Positions 1 through 8,442 of a stretch of DNA of 64,000 nucleotides are shown here, piece after piece. Position 1 is the stretch's first letter, and each line of letters opens with the position of its first letter. The DNA is from Mycolicibacterium fluoranthenivorans. GTDB lineage: Bacteria > Actinomycetota > Actinomycetes > Mycobacteriales > Mycobacteriaceae. A program made the position numbers and the translations under genes. Location of the stretch: positions 3,224,001 to 3,288,000 of the forward strand of contig NZ_JAANOW010000001.1 of NCBI RefSeq assembly GCF_011758805.1. The letters run 5' to 3'. The notes beneath the pieces are model-generated. The model saw only the letters and a program-made list of their open reading frames with translations, did no database searches and had not been told where the DNA came from.

Positions 1-68
1 TGAATGCGAACAATATGTCAGTCAAAATCACGTGGACATGAACGTTCTGGCTGCCGTTCAATGCAGAG

Positions 69-962
69 GTGACTTCCGCGACCGCACGCAACGGTGCATT
101 CATGGCGATCGCCGCGATGTGCGCGGTGCAGCTCGGCGCCGCGATCGCGGTACAGCTGATCGACGATATCGGCGCCGCGGGCACCGCGTGGCTGCGGTTG
201 GCCTGGGCCGGCCTGCTGATGCTGGCGCTCGTGCGTCCGCGCCGTGCGGCGTTCACCCGGTCGGCGTTCCGCACATGTGTGGTGCTCGGTGTGGTGACTG
301 CCGGAATCACCCTGCTGTTCATGATGGCGGTGGCGCGGATCCCGTTGGGCACCGCCAGTGCGCTGGAATTCCTCGGGCCCCTCGGTGTTGCGGTGGCCAA
401 GGGTTCCGGCCGCTATCGGCTGCTGTGGCCGGGGTTGGCGACGGTGGGCGTGCTGCTGCTGACCGAACCGTGGGCCGGATCCGTCGACCCCGTCGGGGTG
501 CTCTACGCGTTGGGGTCGGCGGTGTGCTGGGGGATGTACATCCTGCTGACCCAACGGGTGGGGGATGAGGTCGCCGGGATCGCCGGCCTGGCCGTATCGA
601 TGCCCGTCGCCGGCCTCGTCGCGACGGTGGTGGCCGGGCCCGCGGTGTTCGGCCGTCTGACGCCGGAGATTCTGTTGATCGGGGCGGGGCTGGCGATCCT
701 GCTGCCCATCATCCCGTTCGCGCTGGAATTGCTGGCGCTCCGCCGGCTCACCGCCGCAGCGTTCGGGACTCTGATGAGTCTGGAGCCGGGCTTCGCGATG
801 CTGATGGGGCTTCTCGTCCTGCGTCAGGTGCCGGCACCGCTCGCCGTCGTCGGCATCGTCGCGGTGGTGGGTGCCGGGATCGGGGCGGCCCGCACCGGCG
901 TCCGCAGCGAGACGCACGGAGGTCCTCGCCGCCACCGACTGTCCGGTGCTCAGGTCACCTGA
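69..962 (+). CDS. EamA-family (RhtA-like) membrane transporter
   Basis: A drug/metabolite-superfamily transporter of 297 aa that probably exports amino acids or similar small molecules; the substrate cannot be read from the sequence. About ten hydrophobic helices form two EamA repeats, ending near residue 275. The GTG start at 69 follows a weak purine run, and an in-frame ATG at 102 sits just before the first helix, so the N-terminus is uncertain by 11 residues. The last residues, after SETHG, are not EamA-like. They are encoded where the EamA 3' end runs into a degenerate copy of the gene at 6389, so the natural C-terminus was probably replaced when the adjacent segment was inserted. Confidence 0.88.
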   Translation: MTSATARNGAFMAIAAMCAVQLGAAIAVQLIDDIGAAGTAWLRLAWAGLLMLALVRPRRAAFTRSAFRTCVVLGVVTAGITLLFMMAVARIPLGTASALEFLGPLGVAVAKGSGRYRLLWPGLATVGVLLLTEPWAGSVDPVGVLYALGSAVCWGMYILLTQRVGDEVAGIAGLAVSMPVAGLVATVVAGPAVFGRLTPEILLIGAGLAILLPIIPFALELLALRRLTAAAFGTLMSLEPGFAMLMGLLVLRQVPAPLAVVGIVAVVGAGIGAARTGVRSETHGGPRRHRLSGAQVT

Positions 963-999
963 CCGTCATGGCGTCCGATGCCGGTGGCGCAACTTTCGG
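832..999 (+). repeat. Left copy of a broken direct duplication (EamA 3' end plus DUF385 fragment)
   Basis: Bases 832-919 match 6286-6361 with one substitution and a 12-base indel. Bases 934-999 match 6552-6627 more loosely, including GTCATGGCG, CCGATGCC and GGCGCAACTT. In the right copy these two blocks are separated by 190 bases holding the DUF385 gene start. Here only 14 bases lie between them, so this copy has lost the 5' part of DUF385 and everything after its middle. Confidence 0.8.
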
Positions 1000-1030
1000 A
1001 CCGCTTATCTGTAGCGGGACGCGATGACTC

Positions 1031-1054
1031 TATTCATACAGGTCAGTACGAATA
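1031..1054. promoter_or_regulatory. AT-rich inverted repeat between EamA and PPK2
   Basis: Arms TATTCATAC (1031-1039) and GTACGAATA (1046-1054) are complementary at 8 of 9 positions around a 6-base centre. The site is AT-rich within GC-rich DNA and lies at the 3' ends of two convergent genes, just inside the insert's left junction. It could be a bidirectional terminator, a leftover operator or a mobile-element end; the sequence alone does not decide. Confidence 0.4.
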
Positions 1055-1108
1055 GCTCATCCGTATGGCGATAAGAGGCATGGTCGCTTGTGTCGCAGAA
1101 AACGCGCT

Positions 1109-2011
1109 CTACGTCTGCTCCGGGGGAACGGTGTCGGCGTGGAGGATTTGCATTTTCGCCTGTGCCAGTTCAGCTTTGGTTGTTGCGTCGACTGTCGGAT
1201 AGTGCGGATTCAGACTCCGCAGTGTCTCCAGCAGCACCGCTGAGGTCGATAGGTGGCTGAACCACTTGTGGTCCGCGGGAATGACATACCAGGGTGCCCA
1301 TTCGGTGCTGGTGTGGGTCAGCATGTCCTGGAACGCGTGCTGGTAGTCGTCCCAGAACGCGCGCTCCCGGAGATCGTCCACCGAGAATTTCCAGTTCTTC
1401 TCAGGTTCGTCGATACGGGCCAGGAAGCGGCGTTCCTGTTCCTGCTTGGAGACATTGAGGAACAGCTTCACGATCACGGTTCCGTTGTCGGTCAGGTAAC
1501 GCTCCCAACCGTTGATATCGCGATATCGCCGTGTCCAGACGTCGGGATGGTTCAGCGCCGGCGTGCGCGGCCACAGTGTCTCCGGGTGCACGCGGGTGAT
1601 CAACACGTTCTCGTAGTGGGATCGGTTGAATACGGCCATGCGCCCCAGCTCCGGCAGCACCTGTTGATGACGCCATAGGTAATCGTGTGCCCGCTCGGTC
1701 ACCGACGGCGCTTTGAAGCTGTACACGTCGACCCCTTCGGGGTTCAGACCGCTCATCACATGTTTGATGGTGCCGTCTTTGCCGGCGGCGTCGATGGCCT
1801 GCAAGACGATCAGCAGCGCCCGCTCGGCGGAGGCGAAGAAGCGGTCCTGCAAATCCAGCAGGGCGGCTTTCGCGTCGGCCAGAGCCGCTGCGCCATGGTC
1901 GTCTCGGAGCTTGTCGTCGTGGCGGCCCGGATCGAAGTCCCGGGGTAGATCCACGACGGAGCCCGGTTGCACGCGGCACGCCCCGGCCAGACTCGTCCAT
2001 TGTGTCGACAC
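1109..2011 (-). CDS. ppk2: PPK2-family polyphosphate kinase
   Basis: A cytoplasmic polyphosphate:nucleotide phosphotransferase that moves phosphate between polyphosphate and nucleoside di- or monophosphates. It is 300 aa, the usual length for a one-domain PPK2. The Walker A-like loop DAAGKDGTIKHV is at residues 74-85, SFKAPS at 98-103, and the Walker B-type stretch FNRSHYENV at 128-136. ATG start. It lies in the same direction as, and downstream of, the permease and H+-ATPase genes (gap about 53 bases), so it may belong to their operon. Polyphosphate-driven nucleotide regeneration beside a proton-pumping ATPase suggests energy or pH homeostasis under stress; this is inference. It lies inside the flanked insert. 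Confidence 0.93.
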   Translation of the reverse strand: MSTQWTSLAGACRVQPGSVVDLPRDFDPGRHDDKLRDDHGAAALADAKAALLDLQDRFFASAERALLIVLQAIDAAGKDGTIKHVMSGLNPEGVDVYSFKAPSVTERAHDYLWRHQQVLPELGRMAVFNRSHYENVLITRVHPETLWPRTPALNHPDVWTRRYRDINGWERYLTDNGTVIVKLFLNVSKQEQERRFLARIDEPEKNWKFSVDDLRERAFWDDYQHAFQDMLTHTSTEWAPWYVIPADHKWFSHLSTSAVLLETLRSLNPHYPTVDATTKAELAQAKMQILHADTVPPEQT

Positions 2012-2064
2012 CAGCGCCTCCCAGTTTCATTGTCGGCCGGCGCACCGGGGCGCCGGTGAGGTTG

Positions 2065-3354
2065 TCAGGTACGCGCGCCAGAGCCGCTGGTGCGCTGGAA
2101 TACTGCTTCGATCGCGAAGGACAATGCCACCATCGCGGCCAGCACCAGACAGGGTCCGACCCTGCTGTTGGCCACCAACGCGGCCAGTGCCCCCACGCAC
2201 GCGGCAGCCGCCACCAGCGAGATCCATGGGGCGGCGCCGTGTGCGCGAGCGGTGCGCGCCGCAGCGATATTCACGGCGGCGAAAATGATAAGAAATCCGG
2301 CGCTGCCCATCGTGGAAATACTCTGCAGATCGAGCACATTGGCGATCACTGCGGTCGTGACGGCAGTGATCAGCAGTCCCTCCAACGGCTGATTCCAGAT
2401 CGGGCGTTCCAGACGGGCAGGCAGTTCGCGTGAGGTCGCAATGACGTAGGTCATGCGGGCCGTCCCGTAGAGGGTGGCGTTGATAGCCGAGGCCGTTGAC
2501 AGCATCGCGGCGATCCCGATCATCGTGAACCCCAAGGCCCCAAGTTCCGGGCGGGCGGCCTCGGCGAGTGCATAGTCGCGGGCATTCACCAGGTCTGCGA
2601 TGGGCACCGAGCCGACCGCGACGACGGCAACGAGCACATAGAGCCCGATCACGAAAATCACCGAGGTGTAGTAGGCCCGGGTGAGCGTCCGGCCCGGATC
2701 GGGGACGTCCTCGGCGGCATTGGCGATCAGTTCGAACCCTTCGTAGGCCAGGAAGATGATCATGCCGCCCGCCACGACGGACACGGGTGAACTCCACTGT
2801 GCCGGTTCCAGCCGGGCCGTCGAGACGCCCGCCAGCCCGACCACCACGAACAACACCAGGATGGCGATCTTGATGGCGACGACGACCCGCTCGGCACGAG
2901 CCACCGTGGCGGCGCCGGCAATGTTGACCACCGTGATCGCCACGATGGCTGCGGTCAGAAACACGTGCTCGAGGGCACCGTGGAATCGCTCGGGTGTGAA
3001 ACTCGCTGCGTAGCTGCCGAACGCATGTGAGTACAGGGCGAGCATGACGATATAGCTCAGCCACAGCAGCACGTTGATCCCGCCGGAGAACACACCGGTG
3101 CCGAACGCGCGGTTCACGAAGGTCACCGTGCCACCACGGCTGGGATACCTCCTCGACAACAGGGCATACGACCGCGCTGTCAGTAGCGCCACCACCCCGG
3201 CCAGAGCGAAGGCCACCGGAGCCGCGCCCTTGGTGATCTGCACCGACAGCCCGAGCACCGCGAAGATCCCGCCGCCGACCATCCCGCCGAGGCCGATCGC
3301 TACCACGCCCCAATAGCCCACGGGGTGGCCGGCTGTGGGCGCCGGTCGGGTCAT
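2065..3354 (-). CDS. APC-superfamily amino acid permease
   Basis: An amino acid/polyamine/organocation permease of 429 aa with about twelve hydrophobic segments. The first helix region, GLGGMVGGGIFAVLG, carries the glycine-rich motif typical of helix 1 in this superfamily. The start is placed at the ATG whose first bases overlap the TGA of the H+-ATPase gene (ATGA), which fits translational coupling; a longer in-frame extension to 3525 is Arg/Pro-rich and unlike a permease. Position behind a proton-pumping ATPase suggests proton-coupled uptake, or an amino-acid-dependent acid-resistance role. Substrate unknown. Confidence 0.88.
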   Translation of the reverse strand: MTRPAPTAGHPVGYWGVVAIGLGGMVGGGIFAVLGLSVQITKGAAPVAFALAGVVALLTARSYALLSRRYPSRGGTVTFVNRAFGTGVFSGGINVLLWLSYIVMLALYSHAFGSYAASFTPERFHGALEHVFLTAAIVAITVVNIAGAATVARAERVVVAIKIAILVLFVVVGLAGVSTARLEPAQWSSPVSVVAGGMIIFLAYEGFELIANAAEDVPDPGRTLTRAYYTSVIFVIGLYVLVAVVAVGSVPIADLVNARDYALAEAARPELGALGFTMIGIAAMLSTASAINATLYGTARMTYVIATSRELPARLERPIWNQPLEGLLITAVTTAVIANVLDLQSISTMGSAGFLIIFAAVNIAAARTARAHGAAPWISLVAAAACVGALAALVANSRVGPCLVLAAMVALSFAIEAVFQRTSGSGART

Positions 3355-5885
3355 CGCCGCAGCCTGTCCCCGGCGCCGGCCGTCAATCTGGCGACGCCTG
3401 AACTGCGCTGGGGGGTCGGGCTCTTTCGGGTACGGCCGCCATCGAGAATCCAGTAAGCGAACAGTTTGACCTGGTCGGTGAGCAATGCCCACACCAGGGC
3501 ATAGCCCCAGACGAACAATGCCCAACCCCAGCCCAGCGGTGTCATGTACAGCCCGTAGACGGCAATGAGGGTGGCGACTCCCTGGGTGCCCAGGACCGCG
3601 ATCAATAGCACGCGGGCGGGGCGGATCGACCAGAACGGGCCGCGGGTACGGGTCAGGAAGATGGTCAGGTGTCCGGCGACCGACAGCAGTAGGTACATCA
3701 TCGTCTGCAACCGGGGGTGACCGAGATGGAAGATGCGGTCGCCCAGATAGAACAGGCCGAACGCTGCGATCGGGCCGACGATCCCCAGGACGGTTGCGAT
3801 GCCGAGGACTGTGCGCATGTTCCAGGCTTCGGGCTCGTTGCGGTAGCGGACGTTGTCGTAGGCGATGGACAGGATCGCGCCGTCATTGAGCAGCGCAAGC
3901 ATCACGATCATGATCGCGGTGACCGGGTAGAAATTGAAGACGAGAATCGCAACGGTCATGAACAGCAGCACTCTCAGCGTCTCGGCGATGCGGTACATCG
4001 CATAGCTGTTCATCCGTTGAAAGATCCTGCGGCTCTCCTGGATCGCGTCGATGATCACCGACAAACCCGGGGTCAGCAGCACGATGTCGGCGGCCGCACG
4101 GGCCGCATCGGTAGCCCCGGACACCGCGATGCCGCAGTCGGCTTCTTTCAGCGCGGGGGCGTCGTTCACGCCGTCGCCGGTCATGCCGACGATGTGGCCG
4201 CATTTCTGCAGGACATCGACGATGTGGAATTTGTGCTCGGGGAACACCTGAGCGAAGCCGTCAGCGGTTTCGATCGATTCGATCACGGCGGGCGATTCGG
4301 ACTTGTGCACATCTCCCAGGCCGGCGGCATCGAGGATGTGGGCACCGAGCCCCACCTTCGTCGCGGTCTCCTTGGCGATAGCCAACGCATCCCCGGTCAC
4401 CATCTTGATGGCGACGCCCATCTGGCGTGCCGCGGCGACGGTAGCTGCAGCGTCGGGGCGCGGAGGGTCGAACAGCGGCAGCACACCCAAGAACCGCCAC
4501 GGGCCGCCGGCATCGGACCGAGCCACACCCAGTGCCCGGAAGCCCTGAGCAGCAAAGCCATTGACTGCGGTCTCGATCTCGGAGCCAACCTGTGCTCCAA
4601 CGGCGCACAGCGCCAGGATCACTTGCGGGGCGCCCTTGCTGACGGTGAACGTCGAATCCTCCGCATCGCGCACACTGGCTTCGGTGCGCTTGTGCACTGG
4701 GTCGAACGGCTGAAAGTGAGTCACCTGGTAGCCGGTCAGAGAGCAATCGTCAGGAAGGGCACCGAGGACGGCCAGGTCGATCGGGTCGTTGTTGTCGGCG
4801 CGCGACGCCAGCGCGGCAGCGAGGATCACGTCCTCGGCGCGGACGCCGTCGACGCTGAACGGTACGCCCAGGGTGAGCGCGTTCTGGGTCAGGGTGCCCG
4901 TCTTGTCGGCGCACAGCACGTCCACACCGGCGAGTTCCTCGATGGCGACCAGCTTGCTGACGATCGCCTGCTTCTTGGCGAGCAGTCGAGCCCCGACAGC
5001 CATCGTCACCGACAGCACCGTGGGCATCGCTACCGGAATGGCCGCCACGGTCAGCACCAGCGCGAACTGCAGGGTGGTGAGCACGGCGTTGCCGCGCATC
5101 AAGGAGGCGGACACGATCACCGCGACGAGGGCGACCGCAAGAAGGATCAGGTAGTTGCCGATCTTGAGGACTGCGCGCTGGAAGTGGCTGACGGTGTGCG
5201 CATCTTGGACCAGCTCGGCGGTCTTACCGAAATAGGTGCGAGTTCCGGTGGCATACACCAAAGCGCCGATCTCGCCGCGGCGGATGACGGAGCCGGAGAA
5301 CACGGCTGCACCGGCTTGCGCGCTGACCGGCAGTGACTCGCCGGTCAGCGCGGACTGATCTATCTCGACGGCATCGCCGTCCAGCAGCCGTGCGTCGGCC
5401 GGGACGATGTCGCCCAGGCGCAGCCGGATCACATCGCCGGGCACCAGTTCCCGCGCCGGTGCGGTGAGCCAGGTGCCATCGCGGCGCACGCGGGCGGTGA
5501 TCGCCAACCTGGCCTTCAGCGCGTCAATCGCGTTGCCCGCCTGGTATTCCTCCCAGAAGCCGACCACCGCGTTGGCGATCAGCAACACCAGGATGATGAA
5601 GAAGTCCGGCCAGTGCCCGACCACCCCGGACAGGATGACGGCCACCTCGATCATCCACGGAATAGGACCCCAGAAATAGGAGAGGAACTTCAACACGGGG
5701 TTGGGTCTGTGCTCGGCGATCTCGTTGGGCCCGTAGTGCGATAGTCGGTCGTGCGCCTCGGTCTGGCTCAGCCCGTCCACCGAGCTGTGCAGCGCCTTCT
5801 CGACCTCAGCGAGAGGTAGCGTCTTGAGCTCGTCGCCGCCTGCGCCTTGCGGGTTGGACGGTGAATGCGTGGTCTTGATGGACAT
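3351..5885 (-). CDS. Plasma-membrane proton-efflux P-type ATPase (type IIIA-like)
   Basis: An ATP-driven cation pump, by family a proton exporter, of 844 aa. Numbered from the chosen ATG, the actuator TGES motif is near residues 181-184, the phosphorylation motif DKTGT near 327-331 and the hinge GDGVND near 570-575. The helix-4 sequence [15 protein letters not shown] before the phosphorylation site is the H+-ATPase type rather than a heavy-metal CPx type, and there is no N-terminal metal-binding domain. An alternative TTG start at 5900 adds five residues. It overlaps the permease gene by 4 bases. Such pumps are common in plants and fungi and patchy in bacteria, which fits acquisition with the surrounding insert. 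Confidence 0.93.
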   Translation of the reverse strand: MSIKTTHSPSNPQGAGGDELKTLPLAEVEKALHSSVDGLSQTEAHDRLSHYGPNEIAEHRPNPVLKFLSYFWGPIPWMIEVAVILSGVVGHWPDFFIILVLLIANAVVGFWEEYQAGNAIDALKARLAITARVRRDGTWLTAPARELVPGDVIRLRLGDIVPADARLLDGDAVEIDQSALTGESLPVSAQAGAAVFSGSVIRRGEIGALVYATGTRTYFGKTAELVQDAHTVSHFQRAVLKIGNYLILLAVALVAVIVSASLMRGNAVLTTLQFALVLTVAAIPVAMPTVLSVTMAVGARLLAKKQAIVSKLVAIEELAGVDVLCADKTGTLTQNALTLGVPFSVDGVRAEDVILAAALASRADNNDPIDLAVLGALPDDCSLTGYQVTHFQPFDPVHKRTEASVRDAEDSTFTVSKGAPQVILALCAVGAQVGSEIETAVNGFAAQGFRALGVARSDAGGPWRFLGVLPLFDPPRPDAAATVAAARQMGVAIKMVTGDALAIAKETATKVGLGAHILDAAGLGDVHKSESPAVIESIETADGFAQVFPEHKFHIVDVLQKCGHIVGMTGDGVNDAPALKEADCGIAVSGATDAARAAADIVLLTPGLSVIIDAIQESRRIFQRMNSYAMYRIAETLRVLLFMTVAILVFNFYPVTAIMIVMLALLNDGAILSIAYDNVRYRNEPEAWNMRTVLGIATVLGIVGPIAAFGLFYLGDRIFHLGHPRLQTMMYLLLSVAGHLTIFLTRTRGPFWSIRPARVLLIAVLGTQGVATLIAVYGLYMTPLGWGWALFVWGYALVWALLTDQVKLFAYWILDGGRTRKSPTPQRSSGVARLTAGAGDRLRR

Positions 5886-5949
5886 TTCGATCGCCTGCAA
5901 TTCGTTCTCGGGCAGATTCTGGCGGGCACAGCGGCGTATTGTGGCCGCT

Positions 5950-6108
5950 CGCCAGCCGGTGGTCCACGACCACCGGTTGTTTCACGTCCGACGACATCAA
6001 CGGGCGCCTGAGCAGCGGATTGTCATATAAGTACGGTTGGCCCACCGAGAGATGATTCACCGCCCGCCAGTACGCATCGATGTCGTGGAGAAGCCCGGTG
6101 TTCAACAC
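5950..6108 (-). pseudogene. Phosphoketolase 5' remnant
   Basis: Read from a GTG at 6108, the minus strand encodes about 45 residues typical of the N-terminus of xylulose-5-P/fructose-6-P phosphoketolase: [19 protein letters not shown], then [12 protein letters not shown] and DVK. The next expected family segment (RLLGHWGTTPGL) is missing and the frame runs into unrelated sequence with a strong hairpin. The intact enzyme is about 790 aa, so more than 90% is lost. The fragment lies directly upstream of the H+-ATPase on the same strand, suggesting a former phosphoketolase-ATPase-permease-PPK2 gene set. It may now act only as leader DNA. Confidence 0.7.
5954..5978. promoter_or_regulatory. Strong GC-rich hairpin in the H+-ATPase leader
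   Basis: Arms CCGGTGGT (5956-5963) and ACCACCGG (5969-5976) are perfectly complementary around a 5-base loop, extended by a wobble and an A-T pair to about ten pairs. It sits exactly where phosphoketolase similarity ends and about 70 bases upstream of the H+-ATPase start. Possible roles are a transcript-processing or attenuation hairpin, or a deletion scar formed at a palindrome. Confidence 0.4.
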
Positions 6109-6285
6109 CGGCTCCGAACCGTGCTGCCCCTGGTGCCGACACCACTGAACTCGAAGCGGCACAGCATCGTGACCGCTCCATCCACGCTACGACTACCCAG
6201 CCCTTGAGACCAGGGTCTCCAGTCACCAATCGTGGGGCCTTGGGGCCCGCGCTTGCGACGACCGCAGGCAACTTCAACTGGAACT
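6109..6285. other. Gene-free spacer at the right end of the insert
   Basis: No convincing reading frame in either direction. It contains one short perfect inverted repeat, GAGACC-AG-GGTCTC (6206-6219). On its right it abuts the start of homology to the EamA 3' end, so it probably holds the right junction of the inserted segment. Confidence 0.4.
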
Positions 6286-6627
6286 CGGCACCGCTCGCCG
6301 TCGTCGGCATCGTCGCGGTGGTGAGTGCCGGGATCGGGGCGGCCCGCAGCGAGACGCACGGTGCGCCGCCGGAGGCTAGCCTCGGTACATGTCGAACGGA
6401 ATCTTCGCCCACCCAGTGACGCGTGCGGTCAACAAACTGGCCGTGGCTCTCACCGCGGTCCCCGCCATCGGTGAACTGATCGGTCGCAGCCTGGTTGAAA
6501 TCCGCTACACCGGCCGCAAGTCCGGGCGGATCTTCCAGACGCCGGTCAACTACCGACTGACCGGTGACCAGGTCACCATCGCCGTCATGGCGCCCGATGC
6601 CAAGAGTTGGTGGCGCAACTTCCTCGG
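6286..6627 (+). repeat. Right copy of the direct duplication (EamA 3' remnant plus DUF385 5' half)
   Basis: Bases 6286-6361 repeat the coding 3' end of the EamA gene at 832-919, and 6552-6627 correspond to 934-999. This copy has only about 76 bases of EamA but a complete DUF385 gene, the mirror image of the left copy. Together they show that EamA and DUF385 were adjacent before roughly 5.3 kb was placed between them. Confidence 0.8.
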
Positions 6628-6739
6628 CGACGGCGGGCCCATCACCTTGCTGAACTTCCGTGGCGCCGACCGCACCGGCCATGCCGTCGCCACCCGCGAC
6701 GACAAGGGCCGGGTCAAGGTGCGTGTTCGGCTCGACTAG
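6389..6739 (+). CDS. DUF385 / F420-type nitroreductase family protein
   Basis: A short (116 aa) member of the deazaflavin-dependent nitroreductase/quinone reductase family common in mycobacteria. The core YTGRKSGRIFQTPVNYR (about residues 39-55) and DAKSWWRNFLGDGGP are the family hallmarks: a split beta-barrel with a positively charged cofactor-binding loop. By family it may use F420H2 to reduce quinones or nitro compounds, but short members of this kind are not well characterised and cofactor use is inferred. ATG start. Its TAG stop overlaps the stop of the convergent permease gene within the sequence CTAG. A truncated second copy of its 5' region lies at 934-999. Confidence 0.82.
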   Translation: MSNGIFAHPVTRAVNKLAVALTAVPAIGELIGRSLVEIRYTGRKSGRIFQTPVNYRLTGDQVTIAVMAPDAKSWWRNFLGDGGPITLLNFRGADRTGHAVATRDDKGRVKVRVRLD

Positions 6740-7566
6740 ATGTCGACGCGCTTGCGTCGGTACAGCGTTCCGACTCCGAGCAGGATCAGGCTGATCACCA
6801 GGATCGCCGTGGCCAGCACGTTGATCTGGGGTGGCACAGCCGCTTTCACCGCCGCATTCACATACAGCGGGTAGGTGACGGTGGATCCGCTGACGAAGTA
6901 GGTGATGATGAAATCGTCCAGGGACAGCGCGAAGGACAACATGCCCGCCGCGATGATGCCCGGCACGATGAGGGGCAGGGTCACGCGGAAGAAGGTGCGG
7001 GTCGGACTGGCGCCCAGATCCATCGAAGCATCTTCCAGCGTCCAGTCGAAACCGCGCACCCGGGCCCGCACCGTCATCGCGATGAAGCTCACCTCGAACG
7101 CGACATGCGCGATCACGATGGTGGTGTAGCCCGCCGCCCAGTGCAGATCCAGAAACAGGGTCAGCAACGAGGCACCCATCACCACTTCGGGAGCGGTGAG
7201 CGGCAGCACCATGAAGGTGTCGACGGCCTTGCTGCCGCGGAAGCGTTGACGCACCAAGGCGATCGCCAGCAGAGTGCCGAGCACCAGCGCGATCAGCGTG
7301 GACACCAGCGCGACATTGAGACTGAGCTTGAGTGCGTCCACCAGTGCGGGGTACTTGAACGGGTGCAGCCAGTTGTCCAGGGTGAAGCCCTGCCAGCTGT
7401 AGTTGAACTTGCCCGCCGGGTGGTTGAACGAGAAGAGGACGATCACGAAGATCGGCAGGAAGAGGTACAGCAGTACCAGGCCGCCCACGACCCGCAGGAC
7501 CAGATCACCCCATTTGGGCCTGGCCCGAACCTTTTTCACCACAGACTGCTCCACGGTGGCGGTCAT
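6736..7566 (-). CDS. Polyamine-type ABC transporter permease (PotC-like)
   Basis: Inner-membrane permease of 276 aa with six hydrophobic helices; the EAA loop is visible as EDASMDLGASPTRTFFRVTLP. The sequence GKFNYSWQGFTLDNW after the first helix is typical of PotC-type subunits. It is the last gene of a four-gene operon (ATPase, binding protein, permease B, permease C) and its ATG overlaps the stop of the preceding permease (ATGA). It works with that permease to form the channel. Spermidine/putrescine is the family expectation; the exact substrate in this organism is not known. Confidence 0.88.
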   Translation of the reverse strand: MTATVEQSVVKKVRARPKWGDLVLRVVGGLVLLYLFLPIFVIVLFSFNHPAGKFNYSWQGFTLDNWLHPFKYPALVDALKLSLNVALVSTLIALVLGTLLAIALVRQRFRGSKAVDTFMVLPLTAPEVVMGASLLTLFLDLHWAAGYTTIVIAHVAFEVSFIAMTVRARVRGFDWTLEDASMDLGASPTRTFFRVTLPLIVPGIIAAGMLSFALSLDDFIITYFVSGSTVTYPLYVNAAVKAAVPPQINVLATAILVISLILLGVGTLYRRKRVDI

Positions 7567-8438
7567 ACCAGGTCCTCGGTACCCAGCGCGCGGGTGTAGA
7601 GCAACACGCCGATGACGATCAGGACCATCAGTCCCAGGCTCAGCGCCGCGGCGACGGGGTAGTCCTTGACCACCAGGAACTGTTTCTGGATGACATTGCC
7701 GATCATCGTCGTCTGGGTACTGCCCAGGTAGTCCGCGTTGATGAAATCACCCACCGCCGGGATGAACACCAGCATGCTGCCGGCGAGCACGCCGGGCAGC
7801 GACAGCGGCAGGATGACCTTGCCGAAAGTGCGCGGACTCGACGAGTACAGATCGCGGGAAGCCTCCAACAGACGCGGATCGATCTTCTCCAGACTGACGT
7901 ACAGCGGCAGGATCATGAAGATGATCCAGTTGTAGATCAGGCCGCCGATCACCGCCCAGCCGGTCGACAGCAGCCGTCCCTCGCTGGGGATCAGGCCGAT
8001 GGTGTTGAGGACGCTGACCACCCAGCCGTCATCGGCCAGGATGGTCTTCCACGCCAGGGTGCGGATGAGGAACGTCACGAAGAACGGCAGGATCACCAGG
8101 CCCAGGATCAGATTCTTGAACCTGCCCGCCTTGAACGCGATCATGTAGGCCAGCGGGAAAGCCAACAGCAGGCACGCCACCGTCGCCACGGCCGCGTAGC
8201 CGAACGACCGCAGGATCTGATCCTGATATTGGTGGAACGCCGTGGTGAAGTTGCCGACGTTCCAGTCGAAGGTCAGGGTCGGCAGGTACACCGACCCGCC
8301 CGCGGTGGACAGCGACGTGCGGGCCAGTGAAAACAGCGGCACCACAAAGAAAATCGTGAGATAGGCCAGCGCGGGCAAGATCATCAGGTAGGGCGCGATC
8401 TTGCTGCGCTGCCTGCTGCTGGAGGCGACTCCTGCCAT
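7563..8438 (-). CDS. Polyamine-type ABC transporter permease (PotB-like)
   Basis: A 291-aa membrane subunit with six helices and the EAA-type loop LEASRDLYSSSPRTFGKVILP, which contacts the ATPase. The first hydrophobic segment (YLMILPALAYLTIFFVVPLF) follows a short basic N-terminus, as in PotB. It starts 4 bases downstream of the binding-protein stop and overlaps the next permease by 4 bases, so all three are probably translated from one message. Confidence 0.88.
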   Translation of the reverse strand: MAGVASSSRQRSKIAPYLMILPALAYLTIFFVVPLFSLARTSLSTAGGSVYLPTLTFDWNVGNFTTAFHQYQDQILRSFGYAAVATVACLLLAFPLAYMIAFKAGRFKNLILGLVILPFFVTFLIRTLAWKTILADDGWVVSVLNTIGLIPSEGRLLSTGWAVIGGLIYNWIIFMILPLYVSLEKIDPRLLEASRDLYSSSPRTFGKVILPLSLPGVLAGSMLVFIPAVGDFINADYLGSTQTTMIGNVIQKQFLVVKDYPVAAALSLGLMVLIVIGVLLYTRALGTEDLV

Positions 8439-8442
8439 GCGA

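Noticed and set aside
18..935. Minus-strand frame opposite the EamA gene
   Set aside because: Low-complexity Arg/His/Gln protein, the antisense shadow of a membrane protein gene.
128..2011. Asn in place of Asp in the PPK2 FNRSHYE motif as an inactivating change
   Set aside because: FNRSHYE-type motifs are common in active PPK2 proteins, so it is not treated as an anomaly.
3717..5336. Long plus-strand reading frame (539 aa) opposite the H+-ATPase
   Set aside because: It mirrors codon structure of the real ATPase gene; composition is His/Gln/Asp/Arg-rich, with no domain. High-GC DNA commonly gives such shadows.
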